NCBI GenBank assembly: GCA_943736015.1
Contig: OX031065.1
Location: 379,501 to 443,500, forward strand
DNA from: Tridacna crocea
Taxonomy: Eukaryota > Mollusca > Bivalvia > Cardiida > Cardiidae
Reading direction: 5' to 3'
Length of the DNA stretch: 64,000 nucleotides
Shown here one piece after another: positions 34,443 through 44,995 of the stretch. The notes beneath the pieces are model-generated. The model did not search any database and was not told where the DNA came from. It worked only from the letters and a program-made list of their open reading frames with translations. Position 1 is the first letter of the stretch, and the number at the start of each line of letters is the position of its first letter. Both the position numbers and the translations under genes were made by a program.

Positions 34443-34645
34443 CTTATCAGAAAGAGATACAATTTTGAATATGTCCAGATGCTGAGCATTTGCAGATGAC
34501 AAATGTAGCTTTAATAACAGGTCTTATCTGTGACAGAATAGAAAACATTGTAGGCAAAGGAAATAATGCTGGTAACAAGGATTTTGACAAGCATTTTCTC
34601 CTTTTTTCACATCTTTAATAAGTGCCTTCTTTACTTGGTCATTAA
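34443..34645 (-). mobile_element. TH element, B-A, old
   Basis: Core extended by an extra AAGGATTTTGACAAGC. Ends in a TTAA shared with the next copy. Confidence 0.65.
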
Positions 34646-34876
34646 CCCTTTACCAGATGACAAAATTATAGCCCTGTCCAAATTTGAAAGTACCGGTATA
34701 TGCAGAGGATAATTTCAGTGTGGATCAAATGGTGCCAATGTGTAGTGATTAGGTAAAAAACATTGTGGGAAAAGGAGAAAATGCTTGTCACCAGCATTTT
34801 CTCCTTTTGCCACAATATTTTCAAAAAGCTTCTATCCAAGGGTCATCAAAAGTCGTTATTATATGGTAAAGATTTA
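34642..34876 (-). mobile_element. TH element, B-A, B-arm variant
   Basis: The B arm has the variant ATTTCAGTGTGGATCAAATG, also seen at 50634 and 50913. TTAA at both ends. Confidence 0.88.
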
Positions 34877-34879
34877 AAA

Positions 34880-35280
34880 TAGGGTGGTTTGATAAAGAGT
34901 TCAAGAAACTGATATTGGACAGGTGCTTCTGAAAGTTTTCAAGTGTCATATTTATTGTAAAAACATATCCACTTCTGTAGCGTAAACATCAATGCTGAAA
35001 TGATTCAATAAAAGGTCTATGTAATTTTTTATTAACTGAAAAAAAAGCACACACAAAAGAATTCATAACAGTACTATTTTTTTCTATTTTGAGAATTGAC
35101 AATAATATCACTTTATCACTAATGCCTTTTTTCAAACTAATTGTATGGGTACAAGGCATTGTGTGGTGCTGGTTGTTTCAGCAGGCAGTTTTGCCCGAAG
35201 AAATAACAAAAATACAATTTTTTTTTTAATCTCTCCTTTAATTATTGTTAAGATTTTGGTTTTTCAAAAGACAACAAAAT
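34880..35280. other. no gene or recognised repeat
   Basis: AT-rich intergenic sequence with no exon, hairpin or SINE that I can support. Confidence 0.4.
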
Positions 35281-35281
35281 T

Positions 35282-35487
35282 CAATATTAAATTCTAACAA
35301 CCCTGAGAAAGAAGCCTTCTGAAAACATTGTTGGAAAAAGGAGAAAATGCTGGTAACCAGCATTTTCTCCTTTTCCCAAAAATGTTTTTTACCCTACCCA
35401 ATTGCACCATTTGTGCCAGGCTAAAATTATCGTCTGCATGTTTTCAATTTGGCTAGGGCTTAAATTCTTTTGTCTGCTAAAGGGTTA
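35282..35487 (+). mobile_element. TH element, A-B, left terminus lost
   Basis: Complete core with GGTAACC loop; B arm shortened (TCGTCTGCATGTTTTCAATT); ends TAAAGGGTTA. Confidence 0.8.
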
Positions 35488-36025
35488 CTATTATAATGAT
35501 TTTTATTGTGGTTGAAATTTGAAATACCTTTCATGAACTTTTTTTAAGTTTTGTATACCTTTAGATGGAAAACTAAAGTTTGGAATTGTTCAGAATCATA
35601 AAGCTGTGAGCTTTAAAATCAGGACTTTTGTTTGTAGAATAGTAGAATAGTCTCAAAACTGTGAACAAATATAGCCGATGTTGATACACTTTGTGTGTTT
35701 TGTGATGTGACTGTTAGACATTTTTTGAAAGAAAACTTTTGGTGTTACATAAGCAACAGATGAAACAACACAATGGGATTGCAGACAGCATTGTGGAAAA
35801 TGGGGGTAAGTTTTTAGCCGTTTTTTTGTGTTTGTGTGTGTGTATTTGGAAAGGGGATACTTTTTAAGATACTTTTAAATAGTAGCCAAGGGGTTATGAA
35901 ATATTTTAATCAAGTCAATCGGCTTGAGTCTGTTTTGTGTTCATGTCCAATTATACATAATGTATAATCAATGTATGGTCTTTCAAACAACTTGTCTTTA
36001 AAAACGTAAGCTTTCCTAATGATAC

Positions 36026-36210
36026 AACCCATTATCACACAATCCCTATTTTTAACAACCCTGACAAATAAAGCTTTTGAAAACAGCGTAAGAGAAGGAG
36101 AACAAAATGCTGGTAACCAGCATTTTCTTCTTTTTCCACAATGTTTTCTAAAATGTTCCTCAGGGTCGTAAAACTTGCCTTGGTAAAACTTGGGATTGCA
36201 TGGTAAAAAG
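36026..36210. mobile_element. TH element with two A arms
   Basis: CCCATTATCACACAATCCC on the left and the inverted A arm (CTCAGGGTCGTAAAA, GGGATTGCATGGTAAAA) on the right. No B arm. Confidence 0.7.
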
Positions 36211-36235
36211 TAAATGCAGGTTTGACTATAGTTTG

Positions 36236-36845
36236 TTAAAGGTGGGTATTTAGAATTTGCACATCACACCAAATTAAAAAATATATATGTCAATGAAATT
36301 TATATGAAAAAACAATACAAATCATCAGTAATTAAGAATCACAAAATTACAAAAAAAAAATTAGTGGTATTCCCTTACAATACAAATCATAAGTAATTAA
36401 GAATCATAAAATTACAAAAAAAAAATTGGTGGTATTCCCTTAAAAGGCTATGTAGCCTCTTAAGCTATTTTTAGATTTTCCGCCAAAATAAAAAAAGCAT
36501 CGTAGGAATGTTAAGTGACTTGCATGTGACTATGACTATTAAATTCCATAGCATAAGAAACATGTAATGATATTTCATAATGTCTAGAACTTCGGACGCT
36601 ATGTTTGAAGCGTAGTCTGTTTATTTCCAGTATATAAATGAGGGAGTTGCTCATGTAAAAATAGATCGTGTTTCCCTTCAGTGTCGACCTGGGCTGTAGT
36701 AAATCTCTAATTTATCTAGTTGTCGGATGGTTTTCGACTACCGGGATTTAATGAATGAAAATTATAAGGCTTTGGGAGTATATGGATGATTTTTTTTGTA
36801 TTTTTGTAAAATTTATGTCCCAGTATCTGAAGGGCCACCTTTAAA
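36236..36845 (+). mobile_element. non-autonomous TIR element, copy 2
   Basis: Partner of 3912-4461 with ends TTAAAGGTGGG and GCCACCTTTAAA. It is longer because a segment of about 60 bp (AATTAAGAATCA...AAAAAAAAATT, GTGGTATTCCCTTA) is tandemly duplicated at about 36330-36440. Confidence 0.75.
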
Positions 36846-36938
36846 TGTTTCCAGAGTCTATGGTGTAATAGAGGCTGGTGCTTACTTTTATTGATGACAG
36901 TTGCAGACATTCAAGGTAATATATTTTACCAACTACAT

Positions 36939-37178
36939 TAACTCTTTACTTTACAATCCTGAATTTTAATGTGCCTCTGAAAAATGAGAAAATTTAGTGA
37001 TCAAGTCTGAACTTTTCAGTCTTGCAAAGAGAATCCACTTCTGAACAATCCTTAAGCTTCTTTCAAAATGTTTTCTAATTATTATTAGTCTAATTCTTTT
37101 GTGTGAGCCACGATTTATTTGTCCTCTGCAAATGCTTTCAGTATTATTGAACCTAAATTTTGATGTCTAGTTAAGAGT
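36939..37178 (+). mobile_element. TH element, A-B, old
   Basis: TTAACTCTTTAC start and CTGCAAATGCTTTCAG B arm remain. Core pairing is lost. Confidence 0.55.
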
Positions 37179-37226
37179 TGAGCATGTAATGGCAAGAAAC
37201 ATGTTAAAAATAACCTGCACCTGTAG

Positions 37227-37413
37227 GTCACCCATCGAAGAAGAGAACTTACATTGAAATATTCTACAACCAAGACGATGTCACGCTACAAGAAGCTCGA
37301 CACAAATGTTACACGAAGGACGAACATCTATATTTACCGATGTTGAACACAACGGCCAAAATTCTCCTCTACAAAACACTCAAATTATACTCCCAATCTT
37401 CCTACGGGTCAAG
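37227..37413 (+). CDS. receptor exon A (lectin-like domain, N part)
   Basis: Acceptor CACCTGTAG; frame opens HPSKKRTYIEIFYNQDD. Includes RHKCYTKDEHLYLPML, placed like the first helix pair of a C-type lectin fold. Donor AG before GTAAAT. An in-frame TAA just upstream fixes the 5' limit. Confidence 0.75.
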
Positions 37414-40400
37414 GTAAATTTAAACTCTTTCCCAATCAACAAAATTTTAGACTGGTACAAATTGAAAGCACTTGCAGACGACAAAATAAACGAAACTTAA
37501 AAATGGAAATTTGTTTCCAACAGGGTAGAAAACATTGTGGGAAAAGGAGAAAATGCTGGTACCAGCATTTTCTCCTTTTCCCACAATGTTTTCAAAAGGC
37601 TTCTATCTCAGGGTCATAAAAACCAGGGATTGTTTGGTAAACGGTTAAGTGTTATCACGTGTCAAAAGTTTGGACATGTATATACAAGTATGTACCCGAT
37701 TCGGATGCATTTGGAGAATGGTAGGGCAGTCAATGGCATGCAGGGCCTATGACCAGGAGGGTTCAGGTTTGAATCCAAAGCTCAGCCAATTTATCTCTGA
37801 AGTTTAACTCTTTACCACACAATCCTGACTTTTAGCGACCTTGAAAAGAAAACCTTTGAGAACATTTTTGGAAAAGGAGAAAATACTGGGGTTTAACCCT
37901 TTACCACACAATCCCGACTTTTAACACCCCTGTGAAAGAAGCCTTTTGAAAACATTGTGGGAAAAGGAGAAAATGCTGGTAACCAGCATTTTCTCCTTTT
38001 CCCACAATGTTTTCTACCCTTCACAAAATAAATTTTAAATTTTCAGTCACTTTTATTTTGTAGTCTGCAAAAGCTTTCAATTTGGACCAGTCTAGAATTT
38101 TGTCATTTGGTAAAGAGTTAATGCATCTTTACAAACTTTTGACCTAGATCAGCCTGCAGAGTCCATCCTTGATGACTCAGTTTCAATTCATTCTGTAATT
38201 GTGTGATGCATGGAAAGTAACGTAATGCTTCAAACTTTGGTTCTGAGGATGGCAAAGTCTTACCCTAACCATCAGCCAAAACTTTTTGCCATTAGTCGAT
38301 AATCTGCATGCTGGAAGACCATTCTACCTCATGATTAAGTCAGTTGTTGGATGAAATGGATGCTATGGTTCCGTAATTATGTAATGTCTTGATTGGTATA
38401 GATGCATCACAGAGATGTAATTTCCGCCCCCGTCCCCCACCCCCTTAGACAGAGGATTAACCCATTGACCCACAATCCAGCCTTTTAACAAACCTTAGAA
38501 AGAAGACTTTTGGAAGCATTGTGGGAAAAGGAGAAAATGCTGGTGACCAGCATTTTCTTCTTTTCCCACAATGTTTTCTACCCTGCAGGAAAGAAATATC
38601 AATTTGAGTTACATTTATTTTGTCGTCTGCAAGTGCTTTCAATTTAAACCAGTCTTAAACTTTGTTGTTTGGTAAAGGGATAATCTAACGATATGTCCTT
38701 TATATTTGTAGTACTTTTGAATTTTGGACAAATGCCACTTCAGATGGAACAACATATTTTTGGGACAATTATCCAAACTGTACAGAATTGCCTCCTACCT
38801 CAAGTTTGTGGGCAAGTACCTTTACTGTGAGTATCTTACTCATTTTCTTTATCCCAGTGTCACAGAATATTATGTTGTAGTGATTTTTGTGGTGCATGAC
38901 TTGTATTTGATAGGAATCACTTGACAAAATTTGATATTGTGCAAGATTGAAGGTTGAGCGAGATTTCAGAATTTTCTTGCACGGCAAGAAGCAAATACTA
39001 CAGCGTGATATTCCTTTTATTACACACCTACTCCTTTCAACAGAAAAAAAATATTGCACTTGTAGACATTTTTTACAAAACAGCAAAATGAAACAAATGA
39101 TGTTGTAGTGGCCAGTAACTTTGCTATAATGAATGGCAAATGAATCTATTGTTAAACTTTGACCAGTCAAATTGCAAAATCAACGCACACATATATTTTA
39201 GTAACAACTCTGCCGATTCTGTACATACATCTAACCTCATCCATATAAACGTGTTTCCATTTAAAATGCGAATCACATGATCTTATACATGGCGAAGTAA
39301 TGTCAGTCGTTTAGCAATGACACAAATAACCTCGATGAAGTTATTCACATCTGTCTATATGTCGGTGAAAATTCCAATCGGAGTTGATAAACCATGTTAA
39401 AAAAATGAATGTACAAACTGTATATTAACTGAAATATAGTTAGAAAGATTTCGATACAAAATTGAAACTGAAGTTTTCTTTTGTAAGAGAAGCCTGAGAA
39501 TTTTCAGAATGGTAATCCGGCATATTTCCGAGCGATGAATGTACTAGTCCGCTGCATATCAATCCACCAGTTACAGCCGAGGGATATGATGGCTCCTATC
39601 CCCTGGGGTATGCCGAATGCCCAAGGGATATGATGGCTCCCATCACCAGGGGTATGCCGAATGGCCAAGGGATATGATGGCTCCCATCACGGGGATATGA
39701 TGGCTCCTACAATGGGGGTATGCCGAATGTCTGCGGGATATGATGGCTCCCATCACCCAGGGTATGCCAAATGGCCGAGGGATATGATGGCTCCAACGAT
39801 GGGGGTATGCCAAATGGGCTAGGGCTTTGATGGTTCCCATCACAGAGCGTATGTGGAATGGGCGAGGTATATGATGGCTCCCATCACCAGAGGTATGCCA
39901 AATGGGCGAGGGATATGATGGCTCCCATCACCCCGGGTATGCCAAATGGGCGAGGTATATGATGGCTCCCATCACCCCGGGTATGCCAAATGGGCGAGGG
40001 ATATGATGGCTTCCATCACCCCGGGTATGCCAAATGGGCGAGGGATATGATGGCTCCCATCACCAGAGGTATGCCAAATGGGCGAGGGATATGATGGCTC
40101 CCATCACCCCGGGTATGCCAAATGGGTGAGGGATATGATGGCTCCCATCACCAGAGGTATGCCAAATGGCTGGGGGATATGATGGCTCCCATTAATTGAG
40201 GTAATGCCAAATGGCCAAGGGATATGATGGCTCCCATCACCAGAGGTAAGCCAAATGGCCAAGGTATATGATGGCTCCCATCACCAGAGGTATGTAGAAT
40301 GGGTGAAGGATATGATGGTTCCTATCACCCGGGGCATGTCAAATGGCCGAGGTATATGATTGCTCCCACAATGCGGGTATGCCATATGGCCAAGGGATAT

Positions 40401-43400
40401 GATGGCTCCCATCACCCCAGGTATGCCAAATGATATATTTTCTGTTTGTGAATTACACCCTCAGACCATATTTGAAATTGTATTTCAATGTATAGATACA
40501 GATTTATGTCTGTTATGTGTGATCTTTTATTCAGGTGCGACACATGTATTTAAGCTGAAAATTGTTCGGGTAATAATAAATTTATTTGTGAGCTGTTGTC
40601 GTGATATGGCAAAAATAACCGGATAGATAACATTCATGTTTGCTTTCAGCATTCAGAAAATGCAGCCTACTTTAAAGTAGAATCTAACTTAGAATACGGT
40701 CTGTATCGGGCCTTAAATACAGAAACAATGGGAATGGTGATCTGTGAGAAAGAACAAGGTAAATTCTTTATGGTGTATTGTACAGTAACCAGAATTTCTT
40801 CTTTGCTCACAATGTTTCAAACCCAACCCTAACTTTTGTGGACAAATCCTGCCATTTTAGCTAAATTTAATTCTTTATTAACTCTTTACCACACAAGAAA
40901 ATTCTAGTCTGGTCCAAATTGAAAGCATTTGCAGACGACAAAATAAAAATGAAAATAGAAATTTGTTCTGGGAAGGGTTGAAAACACTGTGGGAAAATGT
41001 TACCAGCATTTTCTCCTTTTCCCATAGTGTTTTCAAAAGCTTCTTTCTCAGGGGCATCAAAAGTAGGGATTGTGTGGTAATGGGACAAAATTTTCGACTT
41101 GCCAAAATACAAAGTTTTTAAAAGTTGACTAACTAATTGTGACTTCCCTGTTTTATACACTATGATATACTGTAGTGTTGTTTTTTTTTCATACCTCCAT
41201 GAAAACAGAAAAAACAAAGTTCTTTATTCCTTAAATCTTTACCAAACAATTCCAAGTTTTAATGACCCTTAACTAGCATTTTCTCCTTTTTCCACAATGT
41301 TTTATACTCTTTCAAGGACAAATTCTGCCATTTGAGCCTAATTGGAATTGTCATCTGCAAATGTTTTCAATTTTGACAAGTCTAAAATTTTGTTGTTCGG
41401 TAAAAAGTAGCTCTTTACCAAATGACAAAATTTATAGACTGGTCCAAATTGAAAGCATTAAATTGCAGACAACAAAATAGATGTGACTGAAAAATTGAAA
41501 TTTGATTTGGGAAGGGTAGAAAACATTGTGGAAAAAAGAGAAAATGCTGGTTACCAGCATTTTCTCCTTTTCCCACAATGTTTTCAAAAGGCTTCTATCT
41601 CAGGGTCATCAAAAGTCGGGATTGTGTGGTAAAGGGTTAAACAAGTTGTCTTTCTTTCAGAGAGTTGTGAATACATCGGTGAATCCTCCGATGAGTGCCC
41701 AAGTCTGTCTACAGAGTCCAGCATGACTCTGATCAGTGGACTGAATGAAATCAGGAAATGTTCGGAACGATGTGATTACTTTATGTCCGGAGAGGCAGAA
41801 TGTTGGGGTTTTCTGTATTCTGATACAACAAGAGATTGCACACTGCTTTACCAGTAAACAGCTTTGTTACGTAGCAATCAGTTTCCTTTTACACTTAACA
41901 CATTACCACACGATCCCTACTTTTGATGACCCTGAGAAAGAAGCCTTTAGAAAGCATTGTTTAAAAAGAAGAAAATGCTGGTAGCCAGCATTTTTTTCCT
42001 TTTCCTACAATGTTTTCTACCCTTCACAAAACAAATTTCAAATTTTCTCAGTCATTTTTATTTTGATTTCTGCAATTACTTTCGATTTGAACTAACCTAA
42101 AAGTGTCGTTTGGAAATGAGTTAACCAAACGACAAAATTTTGTTGTGTACCAAATTGAAAGAATGTGCAGTTGACAAAATTGTAAGTAGCTCAGATGTTT
42201 TGTTTTTGAAAGGGTGTGTAGAAAGGAAAAGGATTTTTCCCTTTGTCCTATAATGTGCCTCTTTTTGGTAGATACATTAGTCTGTTTGTAAGCTTTCAAA
42301 TGTGTTAATCCATTACCACTCAATGACGACTTTTGACGACCGTAAAGTAGAAGCCTTTTGAAAATACTGTCGGAAAAGAAAAAAATGCTGGTAACCAGCA
42401 TTTTCTCCTTTTCCGACAATTTTTTCTACCCTTCCAAAATCAAATTTAGATTTTTCAGTCACATTTATTTTATCATCTGCAAATGCTTTCAATTTGGAGC
42501 CGTCTATAAATTTTGTCGTTTGGTAATGAGTTGGACTCTTGACCAACCTTGATTTTCACACCTATTAATTGATGATGTTGATTGATACCAATCAGAGCTT
42601 AAATGTTTGGTATGTACCTTCAATTATTGAATTGAAGTAACAATTTGACAATTTCGAACTCCCTTAACTCTTTACCATTAACAAATTTATAGACTGGTCC
42701 AAATTGAAAGCATTTGCATATGACAAAATAAATGTGACTGAAAAATTTAAATTTGATTTGGGAAGGGTTTAATTACCAGCATTTTCTCCTTTTCCCACAA
42801 TGTTTTCATAAGGCTTTTTTTTCAGGGTCGTTAAAAGTTGGGATTGAGTGGTAAAGAGTTAGAACATCCCAGTTCATTTTCTCCATAGATAGGTGGCATT
42901 GTACATTAACTAAGTGTATCCATTATTGAATTGAAGTGACAATTTGACAATTTTGAATGTCCTTCAAACATATACAGGTTCATTTCTCCATAGATAGGTG
43001 GCATTGTACATCAAATGAGCGTATGGCCTATGTGACAGAGCGGCCTTTACAATATTTTTCATTTTTTAATTGGTTAAAATGAAAAGGTGTTGCCTATAAA
43101 GTGCAGCAGCTCACTGTCTGGAAAATATGGTACTGATACGGAATGACATGCACAGGACATGAAGGAGACCTAGGTCTAAATCCCAGAATTATTTGTTTCA
43201 GCATCAACCCGTTATTACTGACTCACATTGAGACCAACTCCAATTGTCCAAGTTCCTACCCTGATGATATTAAATTCTACAAGAAGAAATGTCATTTTGG
43301 TGAGTTCACTTCTTTTCTTGTTGGGCAGTGTTTAACTCTTTACTACATGACAAAATTTTAGACTCATCCAAATCTAAAGCATCCTGCAGATACAGAAAAA

Positions 43401-44995
43401 TTTAATGTTGCCAAAATTGTGGACGTTGTCTTTGATAGGGTAGGAAACATTGTGGAAAAAGGAGAAAATGCTGGTTTCAAAAGTCCTGCTCTTCAAGGTC
43501 ATCAAAAGATGGCATTGTGTGGTTAACCCTTTACCACACAACCCCAAGTTTTAGTGATGCCCATAATTATGCAGGAGACTTTTGAAAACATTATTGGAAA
43601 AAGGAGAAAATGCAGGTTACCAGCATTTTCTCCTTTTTCTCTCAGTATTTTCTAATATGGTAAAGACAAGTTCCATCATTTTAGTCACATTTAAATGTTT
43701 GTCCGCAAAAAGCTTTCGATTTGTACAAGTCTACATACATGTATTTGTTAAAGAGTAAATATATTTCTTGGTCATCCTTTTCAGTGAATTTTGACTCAGG
43801 AACGGATAGTCTAAGTTCCAGTGCAAATCTACGTAATACCTGTACAACAGCCTTGACCTTTCTTAGTACACCCTCGTCTACTACATCAACAACTACGGAT
43901 CAAACGAGAACCTCAACAACAGCTTTAATCAATTCATCCACAATACCTCAAATAATGACAATGTCAATGGCTACGGCGCCATCAACCACCACTTTAGCAG
44001 CAACAACAATAACTCTGCCTACAACAACTTCCACAACAGTTGCGCCACCAACCACTACTTTAACAACAACAACTCTGCCTACAACAATTCCCACAAAAAT
44101 GATGCCACCAACCACCACTTTAACAACAACAACTGTGCCTACAACAACTTCCACAACAATGGCACCACCGACCAGCACAACAACAATAACAACTTCCCAA
44201 ATGATGGTGCCACCAACCACCACTTTAACAACAACAACAACTCTGCCTACAACAACTTCCACAACAATGGCACCACCAACCAGCACAACAACAATAACAA
44301 CAGCTTCTATAACAACAACAACAATGGCACCAACAACCTCTTCACCAACATTGACCCTAACTCCAACAACAAAAGTTCCAACAGCAAACTCTTCCCTGAC
44401 TACATCTTTGTCCACAGCTACAACATCAGCTCCACCTACAACAGCCTTGACTTCTACAGTAACAACCACAAATACAACAGTGGCCCAAACAAATATGACA
44501 AGTACAACAATAATGTCATCTGTTTTTGCAACCACAACAATGACATCAACAACAGCTATATCTAACATTACAGATACTTCTTTTTCAACAACTATTCCAG
44601 TAACAACAACCCTGCCATCAACGTCACATGGAGTCTCCCACTTTTCATCTGCAATCAATCCTACAATGCTATACATTCGCTCATGTTTATGCTCATCACA
44701 GTCTTCAAGTAATCTTACCATGGAAGAGAGAATCAATGTCATTTTCAGGGAACTGACAATTGATGCGTCACAAACTTCTGCAACAATTAGATCAAAGACA
44801 AGTGCAGAAGATGAAAGACCAAGTTCAGTGTCAATTGGAATAGTTTCTATTGTGCTTCTGTTAGTTGTTACTGTTTTAATGGTATTGATGGACTTTTCCA
44901 GATTATGTGCAAAAAGGATATGTGACCAATCACACAAAAAGGGAACTGCGGGAAGTGTCAAACCTGGTCAGACTGCGCAGGCTGACCAGGGTTGA
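37227..44995 (+). CDS. C-type lectin-like / PAN-like / mucin-stalk membrane receptor, 3' six exons
   Basis: Exons 37227-37413, 38712-38826, 40650-40758, 41661-41853, 43202-43299 and 43785-44995 join in one frame (about 636 residues, 5' incomplete) with GT-AG introns and matching phases (2, 0, 1, 2, 1). The first three encode a fold read as a C-type lectin-like domain: IEIFYNQDDVTLQEARHKCY, then FEFWTNAT and TYFWDNYPNCTELP, closing with MGMVICEKE, where the family typically has an ICE(K) end. The next two give a Cys-rich PAN/apple-like unit (CSERCDYFMSGEAECWGF, RDCTLLY, then two more Cys). The last exon is a Thr/Pro/Ser stalk likely to be densely O-glycosylated, a cysteine pair (SCLCSSQSS), a transmembrane helix (IGIVSIVLLLVVTVLMVLMD) and a short basic cytoplasmic tail. 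Likely a cell-surface carbohydrate or pathogen receptor; ligand and pathway are not inferable. The signal-peptide exon was not found upstream. 35762-35802 (ATG to GGTAAGT) has a compatible phase but no signal-like sequence. Confidence 0.8.
37420..37648 (-). mobile_element. TH element, B-A, 6 bp past a splice donor
   Basis: Left TTAA begins only 6 bp after the GT of receptor exon A. Right end is GGTAAACGGTTAA. The hairpin is essentially perfect apart from one base missing at the loop. Confidence 0.92.
37727..37803 (+). mobile_element. SINE head relic
   Basis: GGGCAGTCAATGGCATGC (A-box region) and GTTCAGGTTTGAATCCAAAG (B box) are followed by CAATTTATCTCTGAAG as in the 18.7-kb SINE. It is cut by a TH fragment. 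Confidence 0.5.
37804..37890 (+). mobile_element. TH fragment, A arm and left core
   Basis: TTAACTCTTTACCACACAA to GGAAAAGGAGAAAATACTGG, ending where the next full copy begins. Confidence 0.7.
37893..38121 (+). mobile_element. TH element, A-B, reference-quality
   Basis: TTAA at 37893 and 38118. Perfect core CATTGTGGGAAAAGGAG...GGTAACC...CCACAATG. Good candidate for a family consensus. Confidence 0.94.
38457..38683 (+). mobile_element. TH element, A-B
   Basis: TTAACCCATTGACC start, GGTAAAGGGATAA end. Core loop GGTGACC. Ends about 28 bp before receptor exon B. Confidence 0.88.
38712..38826 (+). CDS. receptor exon B (lectin-like domain, middle)
   Basis: Acceptor ATTTGTAG; one base completes Ser, then TFEFWTNATSDGTTYFWDNY and PNCTELPPTSSLWASTFT. 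Two N-glycosylation sequons (NAT, NCT). Donor ACT before GTGAGT. Confidence 0.75.
38827..39585. other. receptor intron sequence without recognised repeats
   Basis: AT-rich intron sequence; no exon or TH copy seen. Confidence 0.4.
39586..40430. repeat. 44-bp minisatellite inside a receptor intron
   Basis: About 19 units of roughly 44 bp: GGTATGCCAAATGGGCGAGG then GATATGATGGCTCCCATCAC. Central units (39860-40150) are nearly identical; outer ones are diverged. Each unit contains GATATGATGGC and a variable CCCCG or CAGA. Confidence 0.95.
40650..40758 (+). CDS. receptor exon C (lectin-like domain, C part)
   Basis: Acceptor TTGCTTTCAG; encodes HSENAAYFKVESNLEYGLY, then ALNTETMGMVICEKEQ. Donor AAG before GTAAAT. 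Confidence 0.78.
40783..40870 (+). mobile_element. TH relic
   Basis: GTAACCAGAATTTCTTC and CTCACAATGTTTCAAACCC are the only remains of core and B-arm start. Confidence 0.45.
40878..41090 (-). mobile_element. TH element, B-A
   Basis: TTAA left. The core left half is cut (CACTGTGGGAAAATGTTACC). Right end GGTAATGGGACAA. Confidence 0.82.
41232..41409 (+). mobile_element. TH element, A-B, core left half deleted
   Basis: The A arm runs straight into AACTAGCATTTTCTCC. B arm complete, ending CGGTAAAAAGTA. Confidence 0.7.
41408..41640 (-). mobile_element. TH element, B-A, ending 20 bp before an exon
   Basis: Core well paired. The right TTAA (41637-41640) is followed directly by the polypyrimidine tract and CAG of receptor exon D at 41661. 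Confidence 0.9.
41661..41853 (+). CDS. receptor exon D (PAN/apple-like)
   Basis: Acceptor TTTCTTTCAG. Encodes ESCEYIGESSDECPSLS, then IRKCSERCDYFMSGEAECWG, FLYSDTTRDCTLLY. The spacing of Cys and the CWGFLY block are apple-like. Donor CCA before GTAAAC. Confidence 0.78.
41895..42124 (+). mobile_element. TH element, A-B
   Basis: TTAACACATTACC start. Core has a GGTAGCC loop and a mutated left half (GCATTGTTTAAAAAG). The right TTAA is shared with the next copy. Confidence 0.85.
42121..42275 (-). mobile_element. TH fragment, B arm and remnant core
   Basis: B arm readable (CCAAACGACAAAATTTTG, AAATTGAAAGAATGTGCAG). Core reduced to TTTTTCCCTTTGTCC. Confidence 0.6.
42305..42533 (+). mobile_element. 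TH element, A-B, compensated core
   Basis: TTAATCCATTACC start. The core reads ACTGTCGGAAAAG on the left and TTTTCCGACAAT on the right, so the G-to-C change is matched on both sides. Confidence 0.88.
42624..42658. repeat. flanking direct repeat, left copy
   Basis: ATTATTGAATTGAAGTAACA then ATTTGACAATTT; recurs at 42921-42955 beyond the TH copy 42664-42862. Confidence 0.75.
42664..42862 (-). mobile_element. TH element, B-A, core left half deleted
   Basis: TTAA left. GGGAAGGGTTTAATTACCAGC marks the deletion. Right end GGTAAAGAGTTA. Confidence 0.78.
42872..43012. repeat. direct repeats next to TH 42664-42862
   Basis: TCCATAGATAGGTGGCATTG occurs at about 42885 and 42990. Between them is the second copy of ATTATTGAATTGAAGTGACA. 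Confidence 0.75.
43202..43299 (+). CDS. receptor exon E (PAN-like, C part)
   Basis: Acceptor TTGTTTCAG; C completes His, then INPLLLTHIETNSNCPSSYP and DDIKFYKKKCHF. Donor TTTG before GTGAGT. Confidence 0.75.
43332..43526 (-). mobile_element. TH element, B-A, right core half deleted
   Basis: TTAA at both ends. GGAGAAAATGCTGGTTTCAA joins the left core half directly to the A arm. Right TTAA shared with the next copy. Confidence 0.8.
43523..43758 (+). mobile_element. TH element, A-B, ending 26 bp before an exon
   Basis: The A arm carries an insertion (CCATAATTATGCAGGAGA). Ends GTTAAAGAGTAAA, then the polypyrimidine tract of exon F. Together with its neighbour it fills intron E almost entirely. 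Confidence 0.82.
43785..44995 (+). CDS. receptor exon F (mucin stalk, transmembrane helix, tail)
   Basis: Acceptor TCCTTTTCAG; G+TG gives Val, then NFDSGTDSLSSSANLRNTC. The stalk repeats PPTTTLTTTTLPTTTSTT-like blocks (about 43980-44340) and stays Thr-rich to about 44640. The transmembrane segment is about 44831-44893. The last 13 codons and TGA lie in a palindromic repeat (44954-45001). A 337-residue frame on the other strand is a shadow of the repeats. Confidence 0.8.

Noticed and set aside
35762..35802. Possible 5' exon of the receptor (ATG to GGTAAGT)
   Set aside because: Phase fits exon A, but the peptide MKQHNGIADSIVENG is not a signal peptide and nothing else supports it. Kept only as a remark.
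43948..44961. 337-residue open frame on - opposite the receptor's last exon
   Set aside because: It is the Val-rich antisense reading of Thr-rich ACA/ACC repeats. The + frame has matching splice phase, a transmembrane helix and upstream exons.
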